This document shows positions 35,791 through 48,115 of a DNA stretch of 64,000 nt, in pieces. Each line of letters opens with the position of its first letter. Within the stretch, counting starts at the first letter, position 1. The notes under the pieces are model-generated. The model did not search any database and had not been told where the DNA came from. It saw nothing but the letters and a program-made list of their open reading frames with translations. The DNA comes from Anniella stebbinsi (taxonomy: Eukaryota > Chordata > Lepidosauria > Squamata > Anniellidae). The translations under genes and the position numbers were made by a program. Location: NCBI GenBank assembly GCA_029215795.1, contig JARDYH010000002.1:293415973-293479972 (forward strand). Reading direction: 5' to 3'.

Positions 35791-36590
35791 TAGGGATGTG
35801 CACGGACACAAAAAATCGGATCGGAATCGGAATTTAAGATTAAAAAAAAATTGGAGGTCCATCATTTCGTATTGGATCCAATACCAATATTAAAATTAAA
35901 TGTCTGATTTTTGAGTTGGACGCCATTTTGAGTGATTTTACACATAGACTAGTATTATGTTACAAAAACACCTATAACTTTTTTATTTTTAAAGATAGAA
36001 AAATGAAACTTGGCCACATTGCAGATGGGGTTGAGGTACTTCTCTGTGAGAGAGGTCATAAATATAGCTCCAGGCATTTTGTGGCTATGAATTATTTAGT
36101 AACAAACTAGGAATGGCTATAACTTTTTTATTTTTAAAGATCCACACATGAAACTTTGTCACATTGCAGATGGTATGTTGGGACTCATGTGTGTGAAATT
36201 TTAGAACCATAGGTGCCTGCCTTGTGTGGCAATTAATTTTTGAAAAATGGGTAGCAGTGGGGTAAAGACAGTTATGGCTTCAACTTTTTTATTTTTAAAG
36301 ATCCAAACATGAAACTTGTCCACATTAAAGGTACCACTATGGTTGATATGTGTGAGCAATTTCAGAGGCATAACTTCATGCATGTAGTGGCAAAGTATTT
36401 TGGGAGAAATGAGGAGAGAAACCCATTTAACTTTTTTTATTTTAAAAGATAAACACATGAAACTTGCCCACATGGAAGATGGGTTTGAAGTACTTATCTG
36501 TGCGAAATTTCAAAAAGATAGCTCCAGACATTTTGAGGTTATGAATTTTTATATAAAAGTTCCAAAAGTTGAAAAACAGAGACTTTGACA
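35791..36590 (+). mobile_element. Old one-armed relic of the fold-back family
   Basis: It starts TAGGGATGTGCACGGA, has a decayed ATCGGATCGGAATCGG array, then GGACGCCATTTTGA and four or five diverged 150-bp units (CCTATAACTTTTTTATTTTT, GGCAATTAATTTT). It runs in the sense of a left arm only, and I see neither a second arm nor a target duplication. The right boundary is uncertain, near GACAGCTGTCAAACTG. Divergence is clearly higher than between copies 1 and 2. Confidence 0.75.
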
Positions 36591-38204
36591 GCTGTCAAAC
36601 TGAACCCCCATCCCCCATCCCCCCCTGTTAGCTGTCAACCCCCCCAATGTTTAGGGATACTCAGCCCATGACAGGACATCAATGGGTTGCAAGATTCCCC
36701 AACACACACACACACACACACACGAGGGTCAAACAGTGATGTGGAAAAAGATTGGGGAAATGCAATATGATAACATCACATGATGGAGTGAGTATTCTTA
36801 GACCAAGGGTGGGAAACTTCAGCCGGGAGGGGGCAAATCTGGTCCTCCAGGATTGCCAGATCCCCCCCCTTCCCCTTCCCCTCCCACCCCCAAAAGCATG
36901 TAGAATCATAGTATCACAAAGTCATAGAATATAGTAGAGTTGGAAGGGGCCTATAAGGCCATCGAGTCCCCCTGCTCAATGCTGTCACATCCTGGTTTTC
37001 GTGCTGTTAGTTCCCTTTTCTCCTGCAGCCCCTGAGAGCTTATCCTAATTGAATTTGGTCCCTGAAAGAGGTATAACACCCATATCCTAAATGCACAAAC
37101 ACATACACACACACCATAGATTCTCCAGGGAGGGAGAGAGGTTTGGAGACATTAACTATGTCCAAACCACATCAGAAATGAGCACCAAACATCCCCCAAA
37201 TTTCAGCAGTAGCTCACCTTTAGAAAGGGAGACCTTTAGAAAGGGAGGATCCTGACCTTGCTTTTCAGTAAACTGAAGGGAGCCTCAAAATCTCATCTAA
37301 AGTCCCTGAGGCAAAATATCATATGTAGCTTGCAAACTATATGTTCGTCATTGAAAGCAAAACATTCACTCTGCTGTTCTTTCCTTTCTGCCCTTTCGGT
37401 ACAGTTCGGTATAGAAATGGGTATTTGCTGAAGGCTTTGAGCAAACATTTCAAATCTAAAGCTCCGATACAGAAGCCAATAAGTCAACGGAACAATATTT
37501 GCTGACTTTGAGAACTTTTTAATAAGACTTCCCAAGAGAACAGGATTTCTGGAAACACCTTAGAAAGACAGCCACATTTTATCGGCATTTTATTAAAATT
37601 TCTATGTACCTTTATGCTCTGCTGGAAATCCGAATGAGAAAGTAAACATATTTATTGATTTATTTAATAGCTGCATATACCACTTGTACGTCATATTTCA
37701 AACTATCTCTAAGCAGTTTAAAACAAGTTTTAAATTAGCACTGTGCTGATTTTTCTCTCTCCCTGTGAAACAGGTATTGCCTTTCCTGATACTTTTGCAG
37801 AGAAGGGGAAATTTTCAAATAATTGGGGGAGAAAGCAGGGTTTCCACTGACCTTTTTCAGTCTATGAGGTGGCTGAGGGGGTCTTTTTTTATTTCTTTTA
37901 ACTTTAAAATCCCAGTGTGTGCTGCTGCAGCATCACAGGGCCCTTTACACAAAAGCTTTCAGCCCAGCAACTCTTCCTGAGGGCCAAACTCCATGGATTC
38001 CAATGGAGATGTCTTTTCGTTTCTTTTTTAAAACCCTCTACAGGTGTGTGCATGGAATTTTGACATGACAACGGGAGGAGAAAGCTTAAATTCCCCTTCC
38101 TGAATCACCATAGTCCCAATCCAAATTGGGGCCATACACACATACACAGAGGTAAATAAGCCAATCACACAAAGCTCTGCTCTGCATGATTAGAACATTT
38201 AGTT
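36591..38204. other. Intron 1 with simple repeats and a CR1 end
   Basis: Poly-C tracts at about 36605-36650 and a CA run at 36702-36723. The CR1 fragment is listed separately. The rest is unassigned. Confidence 0.55.
36901..36988 (-). mobile_element. CR1 LINE 3' end
   Basis: The plus strand shows AGAATCATAGTATCACAAAG TCATAGAATA, which inverted is the CR1 octamer tail ATTCTATG. GAGTTGGAAGGGGCCTATAA GGCCATCGAGTCCCCCTGCTCA follows. This is the conserved 3' end of reptile and bird CR1 elements, here severely 5'-truncated. Confidence 0.85.
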
Positions 38205-38519
38205 TAGGGTGACCATATGAAGAGGAGGACAGGGCTCCTGTATCTTTAACAGTTGTATAGAAAAGGGAATTTCAGCAGGTGTCATTTGTATGCATGCAGC
38301 ACCTGGTGAAATTCCCTCTTCATCACCACAGTTAAAGCTGCAGGAACACTGCCCTCTTTTGTATCTGGTCAAGAGGGCAGGACTCCTGCAGATTTAACTG
38401 TTGCGATGAAGAAGGAATTTCACTAGGTGCTGCAAGCATACAAATGGCACCTGCTGAAATTCCCTTTTCTATACAACTGTTAAAGATAAAGAAGCCCTCC
38501 TTTCCATATGGTCACCCTA
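38205..38519. mobile_element. hAT-like MITE, TAGGSTGACCATATG family, copy B
   Basis: TAGGGTGACCATATGAAGAG and CCATATGGTCACCCTA form clean inverted ends. I find no matching 8-bp flank. Confidence 0.85.
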
Positions 38520-40255
38520 GAATGGAAACCCTCTCCCACTCCCTAAGGCAAAAATATTCAAAATTCCCAGTATGGGGCAGTCTTTTACCTTCCTAGCAGG
38601 TGGTGCCCACTGCACATAAGAGTCTGTGGTAGAAGAATACAAATAGCAAGAAGGTTTGGTGAGTCAACTTGCAAGAGACACTCTTTGAGGAAGAAGAACG
38701 AAGCTAACAGGAAAAGATACTCTTGCCAGAAAGGGAGTAGAATAAATGTTTGCAGGAACCCAGCCTGGGCATTAAATTTGGAAGTGGGAGTGGAGGCAAA
38801 TAAGCTCAACTGGGGGAAAAGAGTTCAGGTTTAATATTCACAAGGAAGAAAAGGAAGAATGGATATTCTAACAAGGGGTAGAGTGCAAAGGAGGACAGGT
38901 CTGATGGACCAATGTATCTGTAGCATGCGAGTGAGATGTTTTGCCTGAAGTAGCAAATGCCTAAGGCACAATATCTGTGCTAAATTATAACAACATACAT
39001 CAAAAACTATTTTCTGATGTAAGCTGAGATACATTGCAATTCTCTCACTTTTTTAGCCTTTAAAATAATCTATCTACATCTACAATCTATAGACATTGTA
39101 GTTCATTTATTTATTTATTTGGTTTCTACCCTGCTTTTCTACCATGAAAAATGATCATGCAAGACACCTTTGTCTTACGAAGAATCCTTAGGTTACTTCT
39201 AGGCATATTTAAAGCACTGCCCAAAAAAGAAACAAACTCATGTTTGTACTTTCCCTAGTTTCTTTGCAAGTGAATGCAAATATTAAAATCTTTATTGCAA
39301 ATATGAACAAATCTGGCCCTGAAGAGACCCGAAACCCACAGTCAGGGAGATGGGTGAGGCAAGATAAGTACATCTGCCATTTGGTTTACCATATGGAAGT
39401 TGAAGGAATTCTGTTAAGCCAAGTAAAGCATTGCTGACCAGTGGTGGTGAGAAAATAAGCTGATCTTATATGAGCACGATGGTTACCCAGAGGATGAAGA
39501 CCGTCTTTCAACACAGGCATAATTTATTTGTCAGAAGGGCGCAATTAAATACTTTGCTATTATTAAAATCTCAAGCTGGCAAGGCCATATTGAGGCTTTT
39601 TTATTGGAGGTAAAATTTTATTGGAGTGGAGAGTGTGGGGCAGCTTCAGAAACCTATAGGGTAGTTGCTGAGTGAGCCACTGTAATTGTGCTAGTGATGG
39701 CTGCTCTAAGTGAAGTCCCCACATTGAGGAGGGAATTCATACAAATGGCACCTCAATACAATTTCCTCCCGGCTGCAATCTCAGAACCTATTCAGAGAGT
39801 TTTTGGTTACAAAGAAGAAACATCATGCCAGGAAAGTAAGGTCATTATCCTGTCATGTTCTCAGGGCATGATCCCCTTTGGACTCAGAGGAAGAAGGGGA
39901 GGGGGTCTTATGCAGTAATCCATCATCTGCTACTCCAGGACCTTCCAGGCTGGAGAACATGGCTTTACCACACTTCTCAGGGGGCACCCATCCAATGCAG
40001 TCCTCACCACTTCTGTTCAGGAGGAGCCAGTGGCTGTGGAATCAGACAATGGACTTTAAAAAGTGGACAGCTCCTCACTCTGGGTAGTTAACAGCAGGTC
40101 CAGAAAAGCCAACTTTCATAAGACTTCAGAAGGCTTCTCACATTCTCCTCATAACATGCCTGCAAAAAAAAAAACCCATTACGGTACCTGCATTTCGAAA
40201 CTTAAACCTCTATCTTTTTGGAGGACATAATCTAGAATTCTATACATATTTTAAG
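38520..40255. other. Intron 1, nothing recognised
   Basis: ORFs at 39688-40091 overlap in three frames and show no protein features. ATTTATTT at 39105-39120. Confidence 0.5.
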
Positions 40256-40396
40256 GCAGGGATGGGGAACTTGTAGCCCTCCAGATGTTGATGAACTATT
40301 ACTCTGATCATCCCTTACCAATAGCCAGTCTGGCTGGACCTGATGGGAAATGGAGTCCAACAACATATGGAGGATCACAGGTTTCCCTGCCCTATG
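40256..40396. mobile_element. 130-bp palindromic MITE (CTCCAGATGT family)
   Basis: GGCAGGGATGGGGAACTTGT to ACAGGTTTCCCTGCC, with CCTCCAGATGTTGATGAACT inside. The ends pair. Confidence 0.75.
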
Positions 40397-40737
40397 TTAA
40401 TGGCGGTGGGAGGAGTCAACACCAAAGTCCCCTCCTGAACCAACTCCTATCTTTTGACAGTAATCCACCTTAGGATCGCACCATGAAACCACTGGGAGCA
40501 ATATGCCCTACTTATTGCAGTGTTTATTCTTTTGGGGGGGGAAACAGATTCAAAGCCAATATATCTAAGTCTATCTAATATCAAAGCCAATATACTGATA
40601 TGCAGGTGATGCAATGCACATGATACAGCACTCCAAAAACAAAACAAAAAACTAGTAGTGTATCCAGTGGTCGTTTGTTTTGTTTTTGGAAGCCTAACAT
40701 ATTTGATGGCCTACATATTATGCTCTATAAAACAGAC

Positions 40738-40825
40738 TTCTCCAACCTGAGGCCTTCCAGAGAGGTCTTTTCATTCCCATCAGCCCCAATTACTATGGCC
40801 AATGATCAGGAATGCTGGTAGTTTA
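40738..40825. mobile_element. Left half of a CTCCAGATGT-type palindromic MITE split by the LINE
   Basis: CTTCTCCAACCTGAGGCCTTCCAGA through GGAATGCTGGTAGTTT is the first two thirds of the 130-bp family. The remainder continues at about 43445-43470 (GAAGTCCAACATAGGGATGG) on the other side of the LINE. Confidence 0.65.
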
Positions 40826-43444
40826 ATAATAATAATAATAAATTTATTTATTTATTTCTTACCAGCCTCTCCCTCTGGATTGAGGTGGGGAACAACAATA
40901 AATAAAAATACAAAGATCATAAAATGGATAGAACATTAAAAACAAATAAAACAAATACATTATTAAAAACATCTTAAAGTTCAACTAGGTAAGCCTGCCA
41001 GAAAATATCAGTCTTCACGGCTCTCTTAAATTCAAGAAGACTGCTAAGTTGTCGAATCTCTCCGCAGGCGACTCCACAGTCTGGGAGCAACAGAAGAGAA
41101 GGTCCTCTGGGTAACACTCATCAGCGTAGTTCTGGCTGATTGAAGTAAATTCTTCCCAGAGGACCTGAGTGTGCGGGGCGGATTATACGGAGAAGGCGAT
41201 CCCGCAGGTAACCTAGACCCAAACCATGTGGGCTTTAAAGGTAATAACTAACACTTATACTCTGCGCGGAAACTAATTCGCAGCCAGTGGAGTGATTTTA
41301 AAACTGGTGTAATGTGGTCACCCCTAGGTGTACCAGTGACCAACCTGGCTGCCATATTTTGAACTAGTTGAAGTTTCTGGACAAGGCACAAAGGTAGCCC
41401 TATGTACAGCGAATTGCAGAAGTTAAGCCTCAAAGTTACCAGCGCATGCACTACCGTCTTCAGGTCTTCCAACTCTAGGAAGGCACTCCTGGCTGTCGCA
41501 TCTATCTGGGCTGTCAGTTGGAGCAATGGATCCAGGAGCACCCCCAAGCTACGAACACAGTCTTTCAGAGGGAGTGTAGCCCCATCCAAAACTGATAGAC
41601 ACATCTCCAAACCCAGGTCAGAGCCCTTGACAGGAAGCACCTCCATCTTGTCTGGATTCAGCTTCAGTTTGTTTTTCCTCATCCAGCCCATTACCGTCTC
41701 CAAGCATTCATTTAGAGGAGACACGCTATCCTTAGCTGATGCTGTTATCAAAGGCATAGAGACATATATTTGGGTGTCATCGGCATACTGATAGCACCCT
41801 GCCTCATGCCTCCAGTTGATCTCCCCTAGGATGGCACCTTGTGGTACCCCACATCAGCTCCTTTTTTGAGGAGCAACTATCCCCAAGCATCACAATCCGG
41901 AACCTACATGAGACATAGGACCAAAACCAGTGGAGCACAGTGCCCCCAATTCCCAAACTCCTCAGGCATTCCAGAAGGATACCATGGTCGACGGTATCGA
42001 AAGCCGCTGAGAAATCTAAAAGTACCAGCAGGGACACACTCCCCCTGTCAATACTCATGCGGAGATCATCCACTAAGGTGACCATAGCTGTCTCAACTCC
42101 ATATCCCGCTCTGAAGCTGGTTTGAAATGGGTCTAGAAAATCTGTATCATTCAAGACTGCTTGGAGTTGGAAGGCAACTGCCCTCTCAATCACCTTGCCC
42201 AAAAACGGAAGATTTGATACCGGTCTGTAATTATGAAGGTCCAGGGGGTCCAGGGAGGGCTTTTTTAGAAGTGGCCGTACCACCGCTTCTTTTAAACATG
42301 GTGGAAAATTCCCCTCCCTGAGAGATGCATTAGTAATATGTTGTAGTTGTAGTCTAACTGCATCTCCTCCCTGGGCGACAAGCCAAGAAGGACAGGGATC
42401 AAGAGGACAAGTTGTCTTCTTTACTCATCCAAGCAGCTTGTTCACATCCTCAGTACTCACCAACTGAAACTGATCCAGTGTAATCCTACTCGCAGAGTTG
42501 CTGGACACTTCATTGTCAGCTTCTGTTATAACGACAGTATCTAAATTGGCTCTTATCCGAAAGATTTTATCTGTGAAATGATTGTTAAACGCATCACAGC
42601 GAACTACCGAAGGCTCTAAACCCGGGTTCATGGGGGAAGGTGTCTGGGTTAGACCCCTTACCACCTTGAACAGTTTTGCTGGATGTGAATTTGCAGACAT
42701 AATGCGTGCAGAGAAAAAAGCTGTCTTCGCTGCACATATTGCCACCCCATAGGAACGACGATGTTCTCTATGTCGTGTCTTGTCAGATATAAGTCGAGTT
42801 TTCTGCCATCGGCCCTCCAGTCGTCCCCCCTCTCACTTCAATTCCCTGAGATATTCTGTATACCAGGGTGCTCAAATGGAAGCAGGTCAGAAAGGATGTT
42901 TGGGGGCGATCATGTCAATAGCCCTAGTTAGGTCTTGATTCCATCTATTGACCAGGGCTTCTACAGGATCGTCGACGATACCAGCCATAGAACCCTCTAA
43001 GGCTTTCTGGAATCCAAGAGGATCCATTGGCCTTCGAGGGCGGACCATCTTAATAGGTCCGCCACTCCTGCAGGGGCAGGTGGTAGCCGTGATACTAACC
43101 CTGACCAGAAAATGATCTGTCCATGACAATTCGGAGGTATTCATTACCTCTGCCCACAGATCCGTCTGTTTGGAACTGAAAACAGCATCGAGGGTGTGAC
43201 CTGCTGAATGTGTAGGTTCAGAGACCAACTGGGATAGGCCCATGTTTGTCATGGATGCCATGAACTCCCGAGCTGCACTTGACAAGCCGGTCTCAAATGG
43301 ATGTTGAACTCACCCAGGAACAAAAACCTGGGCGAATCCAACACCAGCTCCGAGACCACTTCTGTGAGCTTGGCCAGGGAGTCTGATAGGCAGCGGGGTG
43401 GCCGGTACACTAACAGAATCCCCAGTCTATCCCTGGTCTTCACA
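40826..43444 (-). pseudogene. 5'-truncated, frameshifted L2/CR1-group LINE
   Basis: The minus strand encodes broken pieces of a LINE ORF2. The C-terminal part of an apurinic-type endonuclease lies at 42887-43443 (LGEFNIHL, TDHFLV), followed by a linker at 42425-42745. Reverse transcriptase starts at 42283 (YRPVSNLPFLGKVIE, DFSAAFDTVDH). The catalytic YADD box lies at about 41770-41785 (QYADDTQIYVS), and the thumb region runs down to 41248. The pieces are in different frames, so the copy is dead. The 3' UTR ends in ATTTATTT/ATT repeats at 40826-40850. The 5' end is truncated inside the endonuclease. Both flanks are halves of one small MITE. Confidence 0.85.
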
Positions 43445-43472
43445 TGAAGTCCAACATAGGGATGGCACTGCT
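43445..43472. mobile_element. Right remnant of the MITE split by the LINE
   Basis: TGAAGTCCAACATAGGGATG resembles the closing arm (TAGTCCAAMATCTGGAGGG) of the same MITE family whose other part ends at 40825. Confidence 0.5.
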
Positions 43473-45596
43473 ACAAAGGCTTATGTCAAACAATACAATT
43501 TCTATTTTGATTAGACAGACACAAATCAAGTTTTTCCTGCTTTATTGTAAAAGGAAAATGTTTCTGAACAAAATGATATGCAGTGTTTACTCTCCATGTT
43601 GATTAACAGTCTGTAAAACTAACATGGGTTGTGATTGCCTTTGATTGTCCTAAGGGACAGAGGGTTTTTAATATTCTCTAAATATGATGTGCAAAGAACT
43701 CAAGAATTGTTTCAGAAATGAAAAGCTCCAATATCTTATTATTATTCTTAGCAGGCATGTAATTATGGACAGCTTCAATAAAGTATTGAGACTGGCAGTA
43801 ATGACAGCTATTGGAAATAGGGAATCCTGGGTGGGCAGATCAGGGGTGGGAAGATTCTGGGCTTGTGGGCTGTTTGTTTGTTTGTTTGTTTGTTTGTTTG
43901 TTTGTTTACTAGATCCCCATGGTCCAGTAATCAGAGCCAGGTGCAAAATTGAGGAGGGGAGTGCAGCAATGAAATCAATTATCTACTGTACCCCATGAGC
44001 CATACATCGTACATAAAGTTACAAATCTACATCTGAGTTGCTGTAGAACAAGGATTCTAACACAAAACTCTCTAGTGGCCAGTAGCACTGCACAATGACT
44101 TGGTCAAAGGCAACCAATTAATATTCCCATTTTGCAGATGTGGAATACTGAGGCTGAGAACCATGGTAGAGTTATTTTATCATGTTCAGTTTTACCTGAT
44201 ATTGTTAAATGACTGGGGGTCAGAAACCATTGCCAACTACCCGGAAACCACCCAGAGATCTACCAGTAGATCCTAACCTACCTTCTGCCCACCCCTACTC
44301 TAGATGGTGAAGCTAGTAACACAAAGGTCAGGAATCGGAAAGCCCATTCAGAACAATGAATTAGAAAGTTAAATCAGTTTCAAGGTCTAAAAGTTTCCCA
44401 AGCAGAGTACAATGGAAAAGGAGTATCAGCAGCCGTGGCAGAGCTATATTCATCATAATAAACCCTCAGTGCCCATCCCTATGGATAAACAATATCCCAT
44501 ATTTATTTAGAAGTTTTATTGTTTCACTGGAACATACTCCCAAGAAAGTATGTTTAGGATTGCACACTTGAAATTGCTACCTGTTTAATTAGCTGTTTCT
44601 TGTTCGCTCTGGCAACAGCATTACTGAATCAGCTCTTTAATTAGTCATTACCTGTTCTGTACCAAGAGGACTGTTTAATTACTCATTTTCTCTTTGCAGC
44701 CAGAGCCATTTCCCTTTCCTTTTTTTCCTCTGTTATCACAATTGCCTAAAACTAGCATGGAAGAAACCCAACTGTAATTGAAGAAATAACTTCTCATTCA
44801 ACTGAGCAATACTTTTCTTCTCTCCTCTCTGCTAACTTCCAAAACGTTTCCTATTCCCAGAAATAAAGTGTCTCATTTGCAAAGCTTAAGAACCTCGGAT
44901 ACAGGAATGAAAATGGAAAATAATATTGCTACCTCTTATGTCTGCTTAAAAGATAAAATAAAATTTTAAAAACAGAAAGAAAAGGGAGACACTCAACAGC
45001 TGGGCAACTGTAGTTCCTGTTACGGAGCCAGCTGTTCAAAGGATAGCTGTACACACCATTTCTTCCAGCCACAAAGAGGATGGGGAAGAAGCAAATGCAG
45101 TCTTGTTAGCACTGCAGTTTTCTCAGTCAGCCAGAAAGAGCTCTGCAGTGGTTGTGCTCCAATTGCTCCTACTTACCAAGAGCAGGACTGATTTCAGTTA
45201 CTTGGTAAATCACTGTCCCTGCTTTGGCCCTGGTTTTTGCCTTTTGGAAATGGCCGGTCAAGATGTTATTCATGAATAACCAGAGTTGTCATTCTTCAGG
45301 GTTCAGCACCCTTTACTAGAAGCTACATCTCCGAGTACAGAGTGGATGAATCTCACCTTTAAATGCATTCACATGAGCAGTAAGAGAGCCAGTAACCCCC
45401 AGATCCTCTGGCTGGGTTTAGTATGGGGTGTATTTATTCGTTACATTTATATTCTGCCTTTCCTCCAAAGAACCCCAGGTAGTGCACATGATCCTCTCCT
45501 CCCACAGAAACCAGGCCTGCAGTTCTGCAGGCATATTGGCGGGGGGCGGGGGCAGCGGCTCTGAGGTGGACATGCTCCACCTACCAGTGGCAGAGA
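43473..45596. other. Intron 1, mostly non-repetitive
   Basis: A TTTG tetranucleotide run lies at 43870-43908. The stretch 44560-44960 is AT-rich, low in recognisable repeats and holds three TTTAATTA words. No exon recognised. Confidence 0.5.
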
Positions 45597-45702
45597 GCTA
45601 GTGTAGGGTAGTGGTTAATGTTGGACTAGGACTGGGGAGACCTGGATTCAAATACCCACTCAGCCATGAAACTCACTGGGTGACATTGAGCCAGTCACTG
45701 TC
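45597..45702 (+). mobile_element. tRNA-derived SINE fragment
   Basis: GAGCTAGTGTAGGGTAGTGG (A-box region), GGATTCAAATACCCA (B-box, GGTTCAANTCC type), then CAGCCATGAAACTCACTGGG TGACATTGAGCCAGTCACTG. This is the head and body of a common squamate tRNA-related SINE. Its 3' end is replaced by MITE copy C at 45703. Confidence 0.8.
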
Positions 45703-45898
45703 TCCACAGTTAAAGCTGCAGGAGCCTTGCCCTTGTTTGTATCTAGTCACTCTGGTATAGGTCCTGCAGCTTTAACTGATGAAGAAGGAATTTCACCAGG
45801 TGCTGCATGCATAACAATGACACATGTTGAAATTTCCTTTTCAATACAACTGTTAAAGATACAGAAGCCCTCTCCTCCTTTTCATATGGTCAGCCTAG
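45703..45898. mobile_element. Truncated MITE, TAGGSTGACCATATG family, copy C
   Basis: The left end is missing. It starts in ACAGTTAAAGCTGCAGGAGC directly after a SINE and ends TTTTCATATGGTCAGCCTA. Confidence 0.75.
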
Positions 45899-45916
45899 CA
45901 TTAGCCACAGTGGCAC

Positions 45917-46236
45917 TAGGCTGACCATATGAAAAGGAGGACAGGGCTCATGTAACTTTAACAGTTGTAGAGAAAAGGGTATTTCAGCCAGTGTCATTTG
46001 TATGCAATTAGTTCCTGGTGAAATTCCCTCTTCGTCACAACAGTTAAAGTTGCAGGCACTATACTAGAGTGACCATATAGAAAAGAAGGCAGGGCTCCTG
46101 CAACTTTAACTGTTGTGATGAAGAGGGAATTTCACCAGGATCTAATTGCATACAAATGACACTGGCTGAAATTCTCTTTTCTCTACAACTGTTAAAGTTA
46201 CATGAGCCTTGTCCTCCTTTTCATATGGTCAGCCTA
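45917..46236. mobile_element. hAT-like MITE, TAGGSTGACCATATG family, copy D
   Basis: TAGGCTGACCATATGAAAAG and CTTTTCATATGGTCAGCCTA are its ends. It sits only 18 bp from copy C. Loosely similar flanks (CACAGTGGCA and ACAGTGGGCA) may be a shifted target duplication. Confidence 0.8.
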
Positions 46237-47284
46237 CGACAGTGGGCAAAATCCAACATAAATCCTATTCAGAGCAGATCCACCCGTTTCAGTGGGTCAG
46301 GTATATGTTGGATTTTACTGAGTGAGTTAAATGCTGGGGAAATACGAAATGATAGGTAATATACTTGCACTAGAAAGCAAATTGATAGACAAACTGAAAG
46401 TTTTCAGAACATCGTCAGACCTTTCTGATAATGACCTTGGACTAGCAATTGGAGAGTATCTCTTGCTTATATTTATTAAAAAATCTCCTTCCCATTAATT
46501 AAACATTAATTTGTCACACACATAGCTTCCTGGGTATCTTAGTTGAATAAGTAGCAATTACCTTATACGTTTTATATAAAATTAACAGTGTTGCTTTTTT
46601 GTGGGATCTGACTTTGCATCATTTCAAACCTGAAACATTCATGGTTGTGCCCAGGAGATATTTTAAGGAAATCAGCAGAAACAATAAATTACTTTTAAAA
46701 GGAAAATTGAGAGGGAAAGAATTTGTCTTTGTCCCAAACCAATGCTTTAGGCAGGTTAAAAGAGTAACTATATATCCTTTCATTTTATTTTTAATGTCAA
46801 GGATGATTAGGAGCACTTAAAAAATCTATGAGTTCTAATTCTCGCCACAGTTTGAAGCTTCGTACGAAAAGCCCTTGAGAAGTAATGAATAAAAATGCTG
46901 CTGGTTATACACCTACCGTTTATATCCAATAATTTGCTAATTGTGCAGTTCATAATTTATTGTAGTTTTTATGTTTATTTTGACACCCTAACCAAGTTTA
47001 ATTAGGGTGCCTTTCATGAAATATACACTCATGATACTCCAGTGATAAATAAAAGAAATATACATTACAAACTGCAGATCAGTCAAATTTTGTTGAGGGA
47101 TTTGGAAGGTCAAATGTGACTGTGGATATTCAAATGAATGAATCCTCGTGGATGACTTACAAAGTGCAGTCATATGCAGGTGGGGAGAAAACCAAGGCTT
47201 TGCATTTCTCTGAAAGACCTCATTCTCCCACATGAGCATGTCTGGGATTTAAAAACTTCAGGAACTCCTTTCAATCTCACCGCC
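46237..47284. other. Intron 1, AT-rich and non-repetitive
   Basis: No recognised repeat or exon. Confidence 0.5.
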
Positions 47285-47605
47285 ATCAGAGGCACATTTG
47301 CTGAGGAGGATGGAGAGAGAGCCTTCTCAGTGGCTGGTCCATGCTCTGGAACTGCCTGCCAAGGGGGGCTATGTTGGTTCTCTCTCTGTAGGCAAAGATA
47401 TCTTTTTTCAAACAGGTCTTTGGGGTGTGGGCATGAATTAGTTGGGTGCTGTTTATTTCTTTTCATTGCTGCATTTTGAATTGTGTTTTAATTTATTTGT
47501 TTGTATGCTTGATTGATAGTCACCTTGAGCACCATTTTTGGTAAAAAAATAAATAAATAAAAAGTGGGATATACATTGAACAAATTAAAGAAATAAATAT
47601 CGGAG
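47285..47605 (+). pseudogene. LINE 3' end (L2/CR1 group)
   Basis: GAGAGAGCCTTCTCAGTGGC, CTCTGGAACTGCCTGCC, then a T-rich 3' UTR with CACCTTGAGCACCATTTTTG and an AATAAATAAATAAA tail. Confidence 0.75.
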
Positions 47606-47789
47606 GAACCCAAGAGTCTGTTTTAAGCATAGTGGTATGTTATGGCTGCTGTCTCTACCTTTCTCTCCTAGTAGATGGCTCCCAAATTGGGGGCAGCCTT
47701 AGTGTTCTTCTATATCTCCCACATAGTGTGCTGTGGCCGTTTTGCTGTGCAAGGGAGCTTTTGCTCACATTTACACAGCCAGAAGGAAG

Positions 47790-48115
47790 AGACATAAGAA
47801 TGTAAGAAGAGCCATGCTGGATCAGACCAAGGGTCCATCTAGTCCAGCACTTTGATCACACAGTGGCCAACCAGCTGTCGACCAGGGACCGACAAAGCAG
47901 GACATGGTGCAACAACACCCTCCCACCCATGTTCCCCAGCAACTGGTGCATACAGGCTTACTGCCTCAGATACTGGCGGTAGCACATAACCATCAGGGCT
48001 ATGTTCTCATGGATAAACCTAGGACTGGGTTGCGCCACTTCAGACTGCAGGTGGGGATTCATATGGGTGAATGTTCCTCCATAAAAAAGAACCTCCTCCA
48101 CAGAGAAAACTAACA
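47790..48115 (+). mobile_element. Interspersed repeat with GCTGGATCAGACCAAGGG core
   Basis: AGAAGAGCCATGCTGGATCA, GGTCCATCTAGTCCAGCA and CACACAGTGGCCAACCAG form a block I know as a frequent reptile repeat. The following block GCCACTTCAGACTGCAGG recurs at 59170-59200. The class is uncertain (SINE or LINE 3' part). Confidence 0.6.
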
